Shown: piece by piece, positions 1 through 9,400 of the stretch
How positions within the stretch are numbered: position 1 is the stretch's first letter
Layout: every line of letters starts with the position of its first letter
DNA from: Apostichopus japonicus
Taxonomy: Eukaryota; Echinodermata; Holothuroidea; Aspidochirotida; Stichopodidae
Direction: 5' to 3'
Assembly: GCF_037975245.1 (NCBI RefSeq)
Contig: NC_092564.1
Coordinates: forward strand, 1,691,984-1,755,983
DNA: 64,000 nt
Position numbers and translations under genes: made by a program
The notes under the pieces: model-generated
The model's database searches: none
The model's input: only the letters and a program-made list of their open reading frames with translations
Told to the model about the DNA's origin: nothing

Positions 1-68
1 CAGACATACTTTGATCATCTCCTTCATAAGTATAGTTTATGTATCAATGTTCCTCCTTTTTGTAACAG

Positions 69-178
69 AGACTCCACAGAGCAGCTACAACCGTCCAGGC
101 TATCATCAGAGGATTCCTAGCGAGGAGACGATTGAAGAAAGCGGACAAAGCCTTTGCCAACTTGCAAAAGAACTACAG
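69..178 (+). CDS. IQCB1: IQCB1 exon a (first in window): IQ motif
   Basis: The acceptor is aacag at 64-68 and the donor ag|gtgaaa at 178/179. The frame starts AGA CTC CAC and leaves phase 2. It encodes RAATTVQAIIRGFLARRR, an IQ (calmodulin-binding) motif, followed by KKADKAFANLQ. An in-frame alternative acceptor is not obvious. Lines before 69 are intron. Confidence 0.85.
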
Positions 179-3100
179 GTGAAAAGACATTTTATCCATA
201 AAGAGTTTGCTTGTCAGACATTTGTTTGACAAGTCTTCATATGTATTATGAAGTATGTACTCTTGTCGTTGTATTAGATAATTATTTTATTTACAAATAA
301 ATTCATCACTCCCCAAATGAAGAATTTAATGCTGTTAAGAAAATGATTTATTCAGATGCAAGTTGTTTGATATCAAGATTATTTAATACCCTTCCAGCTA
401 AGCTGCAATTGTTTCACATTTTGTCACTCAGAATTCATCATGAGAAAAAAGATGAACAGAAAGCGTCTCATCGTCAAGAGAGAGAACTTCAGCATCAACT
501 GTTGTTGTCTAGAAGGAGAGCAATCAGGGAGACAAGACAGAGACAGCTGGATATGATCGCTGCAATGCATCCAGGTACTGTATAAGTATTACAATGATAC
601 AGTAGACTGGATGCATCCAGGTACTATATTAGTATAACAGTCATACAAGTAGACTGGATTCATCCATGTACTGTATTAGTATTACAATCATACCAATAGA
701 CTGGATGCATCCAGGTACCGTAAGATGAATTATTATTAGTATTAAAATCATACAGTAGACTGGATGCATCCAGGTACTGTAAGATTAATTATTATTAGTA
801 TGATAGTCATACAAGTAGACTGGATGCATCCAGGTACTGTACTAACTGTAAGATGAATTATTATTAGTATTACAATCATACAGTAGACTGGATGCATCCA
901 GGTACTATATAAGTATAACAGTCATACAAGTAGACTGGATTCATCCAGGTACTGTATTAGTATTACAATCATACCAATAGACTGGATGCATCCAGGTACC
1001 GTAAGATGAATTATTATTAGTATTAAAATCATACAGTAAACTGGATGCATCCAGGTACTGTACTAACTGTAAGATGAATTATTATTAGTATTACAATCAT
1101 ACAAGTAGGCTGGATGCATCCAGGTTCTATATTAGTATAACAGTCATACAAGTAGACTGGATTCATCCAGGTACTGTATTAGTATTACAATCATACAAGT
1201 AGACTGGATGCATCCAGGTACTGTATTAGTATAACAATCATACAAGTAGACTGGATGCATCCAGGTACTGTATTAGTATAACAATCATACCAATAGACTG
1301 GATACATCCAGGTACTGTACTGACTGTAGGATGAATTATTATTAGTATTAGTCATACAGTAGACTGGATGCATCCAGGTACTATACTAACTGTAAGATGA
1401 ATTATTATTAGTATTACAATCATACAGTAGGCTGGATGCATCCAGGTTCTATATTAGTATAACAGTCATACAAGTAGACTGGATTCATCCAGGTACTGTA
1501 TTAGTATTACAATCATACAAGTAGACTGGATGCATCCAGGTACTGTATTAGTATAACAATCATACCAATAGACTGGATACATCCAGGTACTGTACTGACT
1601 GTAGGATGAATTATTATTAGTATTAGTCATACAGTAGACTGGATGCATCCAGGTACTGTAAGATGAATGAGAGTACAATCATACACAGGAAGAGTTCAAT
1701 CATACACTGGTTGATTAGAATCATACACCGTTAGGCTAAACGTATGCACAAGTCATAGGACCATGCACAGACTAGGACCATACCCATATACTTGCATCAT
1801 ACAATTGGGCTAGGTAATGTGTATAGTTAGACAAAGTGACAAACCAACCAGACTTGATGGTGACCAGATTGGCAGACACCTTACAGCAAATAGCATCAGA
1901 GGGTGTTTGAGAATCACAAAGAAAGTCATTTTATTTTGACACACAGAATCAGTCAATGTAGAGAAACTAGTTTGTACACAATGATGACCTTCAAAGTTAA
2001 AAGAGCTTAATCACTTGAAAACAATGGCTAGTGACAAACTTGGATTATTCTTTCACTCTTCAGCTGAAATAGACAAGTACTTGGAAATATCACAAATTCA
2101 AGCTGCGGTTAAACTACAGGCAATTTGGCGAGGAGTTCTGGAAAGGAGGAAGTTAGGACTCAGAAAAGCAACAGCACAGCAAGTTAGAGCTGCCATAACC
2201 ATCCAAAGACATGTGAGTCTTTATTTATTCATTGCCAAGGTAGCAATGGGAGATGCCTCACACAGCAGGGGTGGGGTTATGGGAGGGGGGGGAAGGGGGA
2301 TTCTTTATTATTGTTTTACTGAAATCCCTCAGTGTTTTATATTTATATATTCAAGATCACATGATAGATGTGATGACAGATGACGAGCTGTCTCGTTACT
2401 GATATATAGCTTTTAGAGAACATACTTGTATAGTTAATACTACTACAGTATAGTAAATGTGTCCAAACATCATGTGATATTCATTATTATATGATTATAA
2501 TATGATTAATTTATTATATGATTATTGGTGGTGTCACACAGAGAGAGGTTATAGGTATATTACTACATTGTTATTCCTAATTGTCCATTACTGAAACAGT
2601 CCTGGTTTGCACAACACAAAATAATATGCATTCCAACTTTCCAGGCAAATTTACCTTTCATAGGTCTAGCATTGTAGAGGAAGTTAACCTGTGAACCTTT
2701 AGGTAGAAAATCAAAGAGAGTAGAGTGCTATAGTGTTGGAGTGAATGCCTGATTCCTCTCATCTTTGTCTTCAGATCCGAAGATACCTGAAGAGACAGGA
2801 TGAGAAGAGGAAGGAACCGATGATGTGGCAGCCTCCTCCAGGACTTACAGACGAGAGGCGGGTAGAACTCCAGTCGATGATTGAGGAGAAGAGAACTGCT
2901 AAACCTGTGAGTCATGATAAAGTATTGCGACAGGGAAATATGTTAAATCTATGCACAGAAGAGAGGAGAAGAACCTGTTGATTGAGATCACTGAGAAATT
3001 GGTTCAAAGAGTGTTAATTGACACATAGTGTTCTCAATAATAGTTTATTCATAACATTATTAGTTTACATGACTATTATTTTCACACTGATATGCCAAAG

Positions 3101-6100
3101 CATTGATGATTTGGCCAGTTAACAATAATTGAGCTAGGGAACAGTAATATGAAAACACTGGTTCATAATCCTGTGTCACTAACATTGTTCTGGTATGCAC
3201 CATGTAACAGCCATCCTCCACCACCCCCCCCCCCCCCCCCCGCCTTCCCCTAAAGCTACTCTCCTAAACCTAAACAGATATTTACTAATAAATACAATGG
3301 ATATTGGAAATATTCTTTGTTTTTGCCATAATTCAGTCCAAAGTATCAGAAAGAGCAGACCAAGAAGACCTGCATCTCAAAGCCCAGGATGCCTGGATGC
3401 ACTACCTCTCCAGGAGACTGGTGATGAAGAAAGGTTACCAGAGGAGAGAGGCTCTTCTCGCCTCTCTAGAGATGGATGCCGATCTTTTAGCAAGTAAGAA
3501 TATGTATTTCATCTGAGTACAGAGTATCAATAAGATTGAGAACAGGGGAGTTTGATGAAAATATGTCTTAGGATTTGATACCATTAGCTCTACCTTTGTC
3601 TATTGACTAATCTTTTTGCAAGTAAGATTATATATTTCATCTGAGTACAGAATATTGATAAGATTGAGAATAGGGGAGCTGGATGAAAATATGTCTTAGG
3701 GTTTGAAACCATTGGCTCTACCTTTGTCTATCAACAGTCCAATATTAGCCTGGTTACTGGCAAACAATGCAAAATTTGCTATGGTTCTAGTGAAAAGGGT
3801 TGGGAGTACATAGGAGGGAGGGCGTTATAATACTCATCTGCTCGTTGTTAAGTACTGAAATAGTAGTCTATACAGCTGTAGTAGAACTGAACAAGTATTC
3901 AGCCAGCAGGGTCCAGGGCCTTGGCATTGAGGTGTAGTATTTTATGAACCTCTAAAATGTATCATGACTTAAATACTTTATGAAGGTACTGATTACATTT
4001 CACAAATCAATGTAGAAAATGGTTAAAAATATGATTTTGTCACATGATATAAATAAATGACATTTTACCATTCTGGGTTGTATAACTAGGGGCATGAACT
4101 TATCACATGATATTAATAAATGGCATTTAACCATTCTAACTTCTGAGTTGTATAACTAGGGCAGGGGCGTATCCAGGGGGGGCACAACAGGCACGCGCCC
4201 CCCCTATTGGCCGTCACCAAAAAAAAAAAGTTTAGCCAAAAAAAATGAAAAACTTGATGACGACCTTTAAGTGAGATGTCGGTGATCGCTCAACCCCCCC
4301 CCCCTCCCGTATGCTTTATTTTTTGTTTGCCAAAAAAAGGTTCTGGTGAAGTTCGGCGGCATAATAGTTTTAGAAACATAGATGGTAATTGTGTTTGTAT
4401 TATCACTATAAACACTAAGTGACATGCCAGCCATACTAAATTGTGCATTTTGTGTCCATATTTACTGGAAATGTTGCTTATTATTAAGGTCGAAAAATGG
4501 ATCACATATGGCCATGGGCGGCGATCCTGGGGGGGGGAAGGGGGGATATATCCCCCATGAAAATGGGTGGAGGGGATGTAATACACCATATCCCCCCCCC
4601 CCACCAAATGCCAGGGATAAGAATATTTTCATGCCTACATTTATGCATCTTCGTTAATGTTCGGCTCTTTTTTAGCTTCATTTCTCGCCTACCATAAACG
4701 CAGTGCGATCTTTTCAAATAAAGCGTCTTTATAAAGCAAAAATAGTTGACTGTAGGCTTCATTGGCCCTATAACAACAAAATGTATTATTGCGCCCACGG
4801 TATCGATATAGTACATATATGCACCCTCATAGTATTCATATAGGCCCTATAGTAGGCCTACACACGTACATGTTCCCTCGAACAGCTGAGAATCTCATGT
4901 AACCAGGGTAATGCTTAATACACGTTTCACCTGGATGCCCTAGCAATCGGTACATAGGAATGTGACTATGTGTAATTGTGTATTGCATGTGTATAGGCCT
5001 ATAATAGCCTGCATGAGGCCATTTTCTTCATCGAATAATATAAAAGAGCTCTCGAACATTCTAACGTTGCGCCTGAAACAAGATTGACAGGGGCAATTTT
5101 CCCAAAATAACACCCGAAATTAAAAAAAAAAGTATTTTGGATCCTGATTATGAGATATTTCGGACATGACATCCCTATTTTAAAGTTGGGTATATGCCGC
5201 TTGGAAACCTCGGGAAGTGCCGTTTCCGGCCATCTAGAGGGTTTGTTAATCCCAAAATTTTCTGGTACGCTTCGCGCCAACTCATGGTGGCGCTACGCTT
5301 AGATAGTCAACAAGGTCATATCCCCCCCCCACTCGGAGGTACGGATCGCCGCCCATGCATATGGCACCATTTTGCATTTCAGCCCTTCTTCGAAAGCAAA
5401 AATTGTCCACCCCTTCCCTTAGACCCATCCCCCAGGACGGCGATCATTCATGCCTGACGCCCCCCCTATTGGAAAATCCTGGATACGCCCCTGAACTAGG
5501 GGAATGATAGTATCACATGATATCTTTAAATGACAGTTAACCATTCTAAATTCTGAGTTGTATAACTAGGGGAATGATAGTATCACATGATATCTTTAAA
5601 TGACAGTTAACCATTCTAAATTCTTAGTTGTATAACTAGGGGAATGATAGTATCACATGATATCTTTAAATGACAGTTAACCATTCTAAATTCTGAGTTG
5701 TATAACTAGGGGAATGATAGTATCACATGATATCTTTAAATGACAGTTAACCATTCTAAATTCTGAGTTGTATAACTAGGGGAATGATAGTATCACATGA
5801 TATCTTTAAATGACAGTTAACCATTCTAAATTCTGAGTTGTATAACTAGGGGAATGATAGTATCACATGATATCTTTAAATGACAGTTAACCATTCTGGG
5901 TTGTATCAAACTACCTGATAATCTGTAGTTGGATTTCCTTTGTGCTTGGATAAAAGTTGTTATGGATATGCATTTCCATGAAAGAAATAGCATTCTTGTC
6001 TTCATTACACTATGCATTAATTGGTGTTTTATCATATGTACGTACATGTATGATGTAATACCTTTTGGGTCATTGGGATATGGTTTTATTTTTAGGGGAG

Positions 6101-6607
6101 GCCTAGAGGCATAGGATTCAGAGGCATATATATGGAACAGTTTCCGTATTATATTCTGATTCCATCCAGATTTTCTCCATAGCAACCGTCATATATTGAA
6201 ATTCTTCGCTCTGAGAATGGCAACTGACTTAAGCCCTATGAAGGCATCTGCTTGTAATAATCAATGTTTTTGCTCAAATATCAGCTTTTGTTGCAATACT
6301 TGAATGAAACATGAGAATTGTTTGTTGCTTCATTAATTTTTTTTATTTTTGTTGTTGTCTGATACCATTTCCAATGGTTTTGATTTTCTTGTTATTGTCA
6401 TCCTGAGTAGCTGCTCCAAAACTGTCTGATGCCACAAACAGAGACGTTTACACCTTCACAAGTCACTCAGCACCAGTTGCTGCTAAGGCACTCGCAAACC
6501 ATAGAGAAGAGGTCAATATGTTGAGACAACCCTGGTGGAAGAAGATGCATTTAGAGGATAAAAATGAAGATGATGTGGAAGGAATGGAGGAAGCAGTCAT
6601 GTTCTGA
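69..6607 (+). CDS. IQCB1: IQCB1 / nephrocystin-5, C-terminal part (six exons, gene partial at 5' end)
   Basis: Joined exons 69-178, 432-574, 2064-2212, 2775-2906, 3337-3493 and 6411-6607 give one open frame of 296 codons including the TGA stop. The product matches the C-terminal half of IQCB1 (NPHP5), a protein of about 600 residues in vertebrates. That protein sits at the centrosome and ciliary transition zone, binds calmodulin through IQ motifs and binds CEP290 near its C-terminus. Visible landmarks, in order: an IQ motif VQAIIRGFLARRR (exon 1), a charged helical stretch ending in LDMIAAMHP (exon 2), a second IQ motif LQAIWRGVLERRK (exon 3), a third IQ motif split between exons 3 and 4, the block TDERRVELQ (exon 4), and PVAAKA followed by PWWKKM near the end (exon 6). 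The order and spacing agree with the vertebrate protein. Upstream exons lie outside the window. Every intron has GT-AG ends. The identification rests on remembered family sequence, not a search. Confidence 0.9.
432..574 (+). CDS. IQCB1: IQCB1 exon b: charged coiled-coil-like segment
   Basis: The acceptor cactcag ends at 431. The exon enters in phase 2, completing an Arg codon, and leaves in phase 1 at atgcatccag|gtactg. It encodes a Lys/Glu/Gln/Arg-rich stretch (KKDEQKASHRQEREL, then LLSRRRAIRETRQRQ) ending MIAAMHP. Vertebrate IQCB1 has a similar charged stretch ending in an HPG sequence before its next IQ motif. The last 19 or so bases around the donor are the seed of the minisatellite that fills the next intron. 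Confidence 0.87.
575..1680 (+). repeat. Minisatellite, about 21 variable units built on the exon b splice donor
   Basis: The core ATGCATCCAGGTACTGTA recurs about 20 times after the copy that forms the end of exon b. Copies carry ATGCATCCAGG, ATTCATCCAGG or ATACATCCAGG, usually followed by TACTGTATTAGTAT, ACAATCATAC and (A)GTAGACTGG. Unit length varies from about 45 to 70 bases because some units carry an extra block ACTAACTGTAAGATGAATTA. Short open frames on the minus strand here (1191-1373, 1466-1678) are translations of the repeat, not genes. The array lies in the intron between the exons at 432-574 and 2064-2212. Confidence 0.93.
1681..2063 (+). other. Rest of IQCB1 intron between exons b and c
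   Basis: This is non-coding intron sequence downstream of the minisatellite. It begins with a few decayed repeat fragments (AATCATACAC) and ends in the pyrimidine-rich acceptor ttctttcactcttcag. I see no other element. Confidence 0.7.
2064..2212 (+). CDS. IQCB1: IQCB1 exon c: second IQ motif and first half of the third
   Basis: The acceptor ctcttcag ends at 2063 and the donor is cat|gtgagt. Entry phase 1 and exit phase 0 fit both neighbours. It encodes AEIDKYLEISQIQAAVK, the IQ motif LQAIWRGVLERRK, and then RAAITIQRH, which is completed as an IQ-like motif by IRRYLKRQ from the next exon. Confidence 0.9.
2213..2774 (+). other. IQCB1 intron between exons c and d
   Basis: This is intron sequence with a G-rich run (about 2266-2300, gggagggggggg) and an AT-rich stretch of short TATATGATTA repeats near 2485-2525. 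The apparent reading frame that continues out of exon c is not coding. Confidence 0.7.
2775..2906 (+). CDS. IQCB1: IQCB1 exon d: end of third IQ motif and TDERRVEL block
   Basis: The acceptor gtcttcag ends at 2774 and the donor is aaacct|gtgagt. Both ends are phase 0, giving 44 codons. It encodes IRRYLKRQDEKRKE, MMWQPPPGLTDERRVELQ and MIEEKRTAKP. The TDxRRVEL block corresponds closely to the vertebrate protein. Confidence 0.92.
2907..3336 (+). other. IQCB1 intron between exons d and e
   Basis: Intron sequence with one long C homopolymer (about 3223-3241). Otherwise I see nothing in it. Confidence 0.7.
3337..3493 (+). CDS. IQCB1: IQCB1 exon e
   Basis: The acceptor aattcag ends at 3336 and the donor is gcaa|gtaaga. 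Entry phase 0, exit phase 1. It encodes a helical segment, LHLKAQDAWMHYLSRRL followed by RREALLASLEMDADLLA, which aligns with the vertebrate segment LHAQAQERLQHYF. This lies near the region of the vertebrate protein reported to bind CEP290. Confidence 0.9.
3483..3737 (+). repeat. Two-copy tandem duplication (about 127 bp) that includes the exon e donor
   Basis: The first copy begins inside the exon (CTTTTAGCAAGTAAGAATAT) and runs to about 3610. The second begins CTTTTTGCAAGTAAGATTAT near 3612 and repeats the following 110 or so bases with about 10 percent differences, including ATTTCATCTGAGTACAGA and GAAAATATGTCTTAGG. The strong GCAA|GTAAGA splice donor is therefore present twice, 128 bases apart. 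Confidence 0.88.
3738..4030 (+). other. IQCB1 intron between exons e and f, proximal part
   Basis: Unremarkable AT-rich intron between the donor duplication and the 70-bp array. Confidence 0.6.
4162..5493. mobile_element. Non-autonomous hAT-type DNA transposon, 1332 bp, inserted in the 70-bp array
   Basis: The perfect 16-bp terminal inverted repeats are CAGGGGCGTATCCAGG at 4162-4177 and its complement at 5478-5493. They are flanked by a perfect 8-bp target duplication, AACTAGGG, at 4154-4161 and 5494-5501. CAGGGGCG termini with an 8-bp duplication are typical of the hAT superfamily. There is no transposase frame, so it would depend on a transposase supplied elsewhere. Without the inner insertion it would be about 480 bp. 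Confidence 0.9.
4513..5357. mobile_element. Second hAT-like element, 845 bp, nested inside the first
   Basis: Inverted termini CATGGGCGGCGATCC at 4513-4527 and its complement at 5343-5357 are flanked by a perfect 8-bp direct repeat, CATATGGC, at 4505-4512 and 5358-5365. The 8-bp duplication suggests hAT, although the termini begin CATGGG rather than CAGGGG. It contains G- and C-rich runs and an A-run but no recognisable transposase. Short open frames at 4290-5457 on either strand are incidental. Confidence 0.83.
5911..6410 (+). other. IQCB1 intron between exons e and f, distal part
   Basis: Non-coding sequence ending in the pyrimidine-rich acceptor of exon f. The 119-residue minus-strand open frame at 5826-6185 starts beyond the array, ends inside it, and has no recognisable domain. 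Confidence 0.6.
6411..6607 (+). CDS. IQCB1: IQCB1 last exon (f) with stop codon
   Basis: The acceptor reads cctGAGTAG|ct, so GAG and TAG are tandem in-frame acceptors three bases apart; TAG (ending 6410) fits better. Entry is phase 1. It encodes LSDATNRDVYTF, HSAAPVAAKALANHRE, RQPWWKKMHLED and an acidic tail ending in AVMF before TGA at 6605-6607. PVAAKA and PWWKK are shared with vertebrate IQCB1. The tail after WWKK is about 23 residues, somewhat shorter than in vertebrates. Confidence 0.92.
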
Positions 6608-7045
6608 GATGTACGTCCAAGGCAAAGACTGAACACGGTAAAGAGGGGAGGGAGGCTGTTTGATGTACCGCCATGGCCAAGACGGAACATGGTAAGAGGG
6701 AGCTATTTGATGTGTGTCCATGGACAAGAAGGAACATGGTAAGAGGGAGCTATTTGATGTGTGTCCATGGACAAGAAGGAACATGGTAAGAGGGAGCTAT
6801 TTGATGTGTGTCCAGGGCCAAGACTGAACACAGCAAGAGGAGGCTATTTGATGTGCGTCATGGCCAAGACGGAACTCGGTTAATAGGGGCTATTTGAAGT
6901 GCGTCCATGGCCAAGACGGAACATGGTAAGAGGACGCTATTTGATGTACCGTACATCTATGGCCAAGATGGAACATGGTAAGAGGACGCTATTTGATGTA
7001 CGTCTATGGTCAAGGCAGAACACTGAAAAAAGGAGGCTATTTGAT
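6608..7045 (+). repeat. ~47-bp tandem array starting at the IQCB1 stop codon (putative 3' UTR)
   Basis: About nine units of the form GATGTGTGTCCATGG, CAAGAAGGAACATGGTAAGA and GGAGCTATTT start near 6607, 6661, 6709, 6756, 6803, 6851, 6896, 6943 and 6994. The first unit begins within two bases of the stop codon. The short minus-strand frames at 6463-6784 are repeat translations. Confidence 0.88.
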
Positions 7046-7270
7046 GCTTTTCTTGATTAGAGAATAGAATACAAAGAGAAAGGGAAAGTAATGATAGTAC
7101 CCACCCTGTTTATTGTATGGAAAGGACTCTTCACACATCAACATAAGTGTTAAATAACTTACATTGTAATTCCTTTGATAGTTCTGTTGAAAAGATCACA
7201 TGTCAGTGTTAAGTATACTAATGTCAACGTTTGTGATCATTGTTAACCTTTTATAGAATGTGTGAAGCCT

Positions 7271-7736
7271 AAATGGTGATGTTGATAGCATGAAATCATA
7301 AATGGTGATGTTGATAGCATGAAATCATAAATGGTGATGTTGATAGCATGAAATCATAAATGGTGATGTTGATAGCATGAAATCATAAATGGTGATGTTA
7401 ATAGCATGAAATCATAAATGGTGATGTTGATAGCATGAAATCATAAATGGTGATGATGATAGCATGAAATCATTAATGGTGATGTTGATAGCATGAAATC
7501 ATAAATGGTGATGTTGATAGCATGAAATCATAAATGGTGATGTTGATAGCTTGAGTCATAAATGGTGATGTTGATAGCATGAAATCATAAATGGTGATGT
7601 TGATAGCATGAAATCTTAAATGGTGATGTTGATAGCATGAAGTCATAAATGGTGATGTTGATAGCATGAAATCATAAATGGTGATGTTGATAGCATGAAA
7701 TCATGAATGATGATGTTGATAGCATGAAATCAGGCA
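7271..7736 (+). repeat. 29-bp tandem array, about 16 copies
   Basis: The unit is AAATGGTGATGTTGATAGCA plus TGAAATCAT, repeated head to tail with few mismatches (for example GTTAATAG and GATGATAG variants, and one shortened unit near 7550). It lies downstream of the IQCB1 stop, probably within the 3' UTR if the polyadenylation signal at 7942 is used. Confidence 0.95.
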
Positions 7737-7941
7737 ATGGAATGCCCATCTATCTCAGGACAGAACATTGTTGTAAGGCCATTTTTCATTAATGATCTCT
7801 GTAAAATAACTGACTAACTGACCCTTAGGATTTGCTTTGAATGAAATGTAGAAGATGATGTTTATTCTTTCCTTTTGTTGTGCAATAATTGTAAAGAACT
7901 CTACAACACCTTGACTTCAAAACCAAACCTTGAAAAGTTCA

Positions 7942-7947
7942 AATAAA
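7942..7947 (+). terminator. Possible IQCB1 polyadenylation signal AATAAA
   Basis: AATAAA lies in an AT-rich context and is followed about 25-40 bases later by T/G-rich sequence (ctatctttgtttgttttg). I saw no better signal between the stop at 6607 and here. It would give a 3' UTR of about 1.35 kb containing both tandem arrays. There is no transcript evidence. Confidence 0.35.
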
Positions 7948-8185
7948 TATTTACATTTTCATATAGAAATACTATCTTTGTTTGTTTTGATTGATTCATT
8001 TTACTTTCCATTTCTTTACTTGTCAATCATGTATGAGTTTACTGTTAATCCTCAATGATGAATAACATAGCAAACGCAGACAATTTCGATAGGTATCATG
8101 TTAGATATCTTAAAAGGCAATCCATGATCAAGTATTATATTAGTAGTAGGTTTTAACCAAAAATAGTGTTGCTCTTCTTGCAACT

Positions 8186-9400
8186 ATGGGTAATAAAAAC
8201 CTAGCAAATGTCATCACATTCCCACAGTCTAATTTTACACAAGATGTGGTATATGTTAAAAATAATGATCCATACAAAGCCACGAAGCTCCATCCTATTG
8301 CAACATCTGATCATTTTAGCATTTGTATCGTACCAAAGTATACAGAAAGATTCAGGAAACCCCAAAAGAAACCAAGACAAAAGGGTAGAGATTTTAGTAA
8401 GAGGAACATACAGAACTTATGTGATATGATCGCATCAACAGATACCTTAAATGACTTGACGGAATTCCTTTCAAGTTGTAGTTATTTTACAACTAACATT
8501 TGTATTCCTCCCAAGTCGATACCGATTTCTGAGATGACGATGAGGCTGCCTGCAGATAACAATATTAGACAAATTGAGAAGGAGATTAGAAAAGCAATCA
8601 AGGCTGGGGACAGCTCAAAGAAACAGGTTACAGCAGGCTATTTAATAATTATGTTTACAAAAATAGAAGTGAATATTTTTAGAAGATTACCTTTAACTCA
8701 GCATCTCTGTGGGACTTCCTGAAATCATTAAGGAAACCAGACAACAATATTACTAAAGGCAACATAACTAAAGATTTAGGTTGTGAATTAAATAGCCCAT
8801 TTTGGACGGTTTAACGATGCAGTAAGCATTGACCAAGTCTACATTTACCAGGTCAACCTGCTGGTATTATAAACGAAAATAGCTAGACGAGGATGAAGTT
8901 TAGAAAAACAATTTGGACTTGCTAAACGTGGAATCGCTTCAGGCTTTGATAATTTATCATGGTGGCTATTTAAGTACTGCTCTGAAGCAGCTATCTTTAC
9001 TGTAATTTTTAATTTCAGTAGTGATGAAAATCTCATTTACAAAAATCACAATTACAGAAAGGGTATTCTTCTACATATGGTATTAAAATTGGCATCCCAC
9101 AACGAGGTCTCCTATCGGCCCTATTATTCACAATTTATACTGATGTATTACGTTCAGATTCCCATTGCCCTATTGTATAATATGTGATGACACTGCCTTA
9201 TCATGAAATATCTCCAAACATCGCCAAAATCAACGCGATAATCAAGATTTTATTACGAGTTGTTAATACGTGTGACGAGAAGATTTTACTCCTTAATCCA
9301 AAGAAATGATATTTGGAAATATGAACATTAAAAAAAGGTTTAATAAGAAACAAAAGAGTAGAAAACGATGATTCAATGTTCATATGTTGAGCATACTTTT
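8186..9400 (+). pseudogene. Degenerate non-LTR retrotransposon (end of endonuclease plus reverse transcriptase)
   Basis: An open frame at 8186-8722 contains TSDHFSI, typical of the C-terminal part of an apurinic-type endonuclease, followed by a basic linker and LWDFLKSLRK in a shifted frame. Further reverse-transcriptase fragments follow: GIASGFDNLSWWLFKYC at about 8928-8980, GIPQRGLLSALLFTIYTDVL at about 9090-9150, and the catalytic-site remnant CDDTA at about 9183-9197. Next come residues resembling the region after the catalytic site, ending LLLNPKK. Stops and frameshifts break the frame at several points. No 5' part and no poly-A tail can be defined. I do not assign a clade. Confidence 0.8.

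Larger units (their letters stand above)
4031..5910 (+). repeat. 70-bp tandem array, split by a transposon
   Basis: The unit reads TATCACATGATATCTTTAAA, TGACAGTTAACCATTCT, AAATTCTGAG and TTGTATAACTAGGGGAATGA. Two diverged copies lie at about 4039-4161. Six nearly identical 70-base copies start at 5501, 5571, 5641, 5711, 5781 and 5851. The first and last units share a shortened variant, CCATTCTGGGTTGTAT. A 1332-bp element interrupts the array at 4162-5493. Confidence 0.92.

Noticed and set aside
1191-1678. Two similar minus-strand open frames of 60 and 70 residues
   Set aside because: They are translations of the IQCB1 minisatellite and are identical because the repeat units are identical.
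4290-5457. Several open frames of 66-105 residues within the nested transposons
   Set aside because: They run through G and C homopolymers and inverted repeats; there is no transposase motif.
5826-6185. 119-residue minus-strand open frame
   Set aside because: It overlaps the 70-bp array and has no recognisable domain or codon bias.
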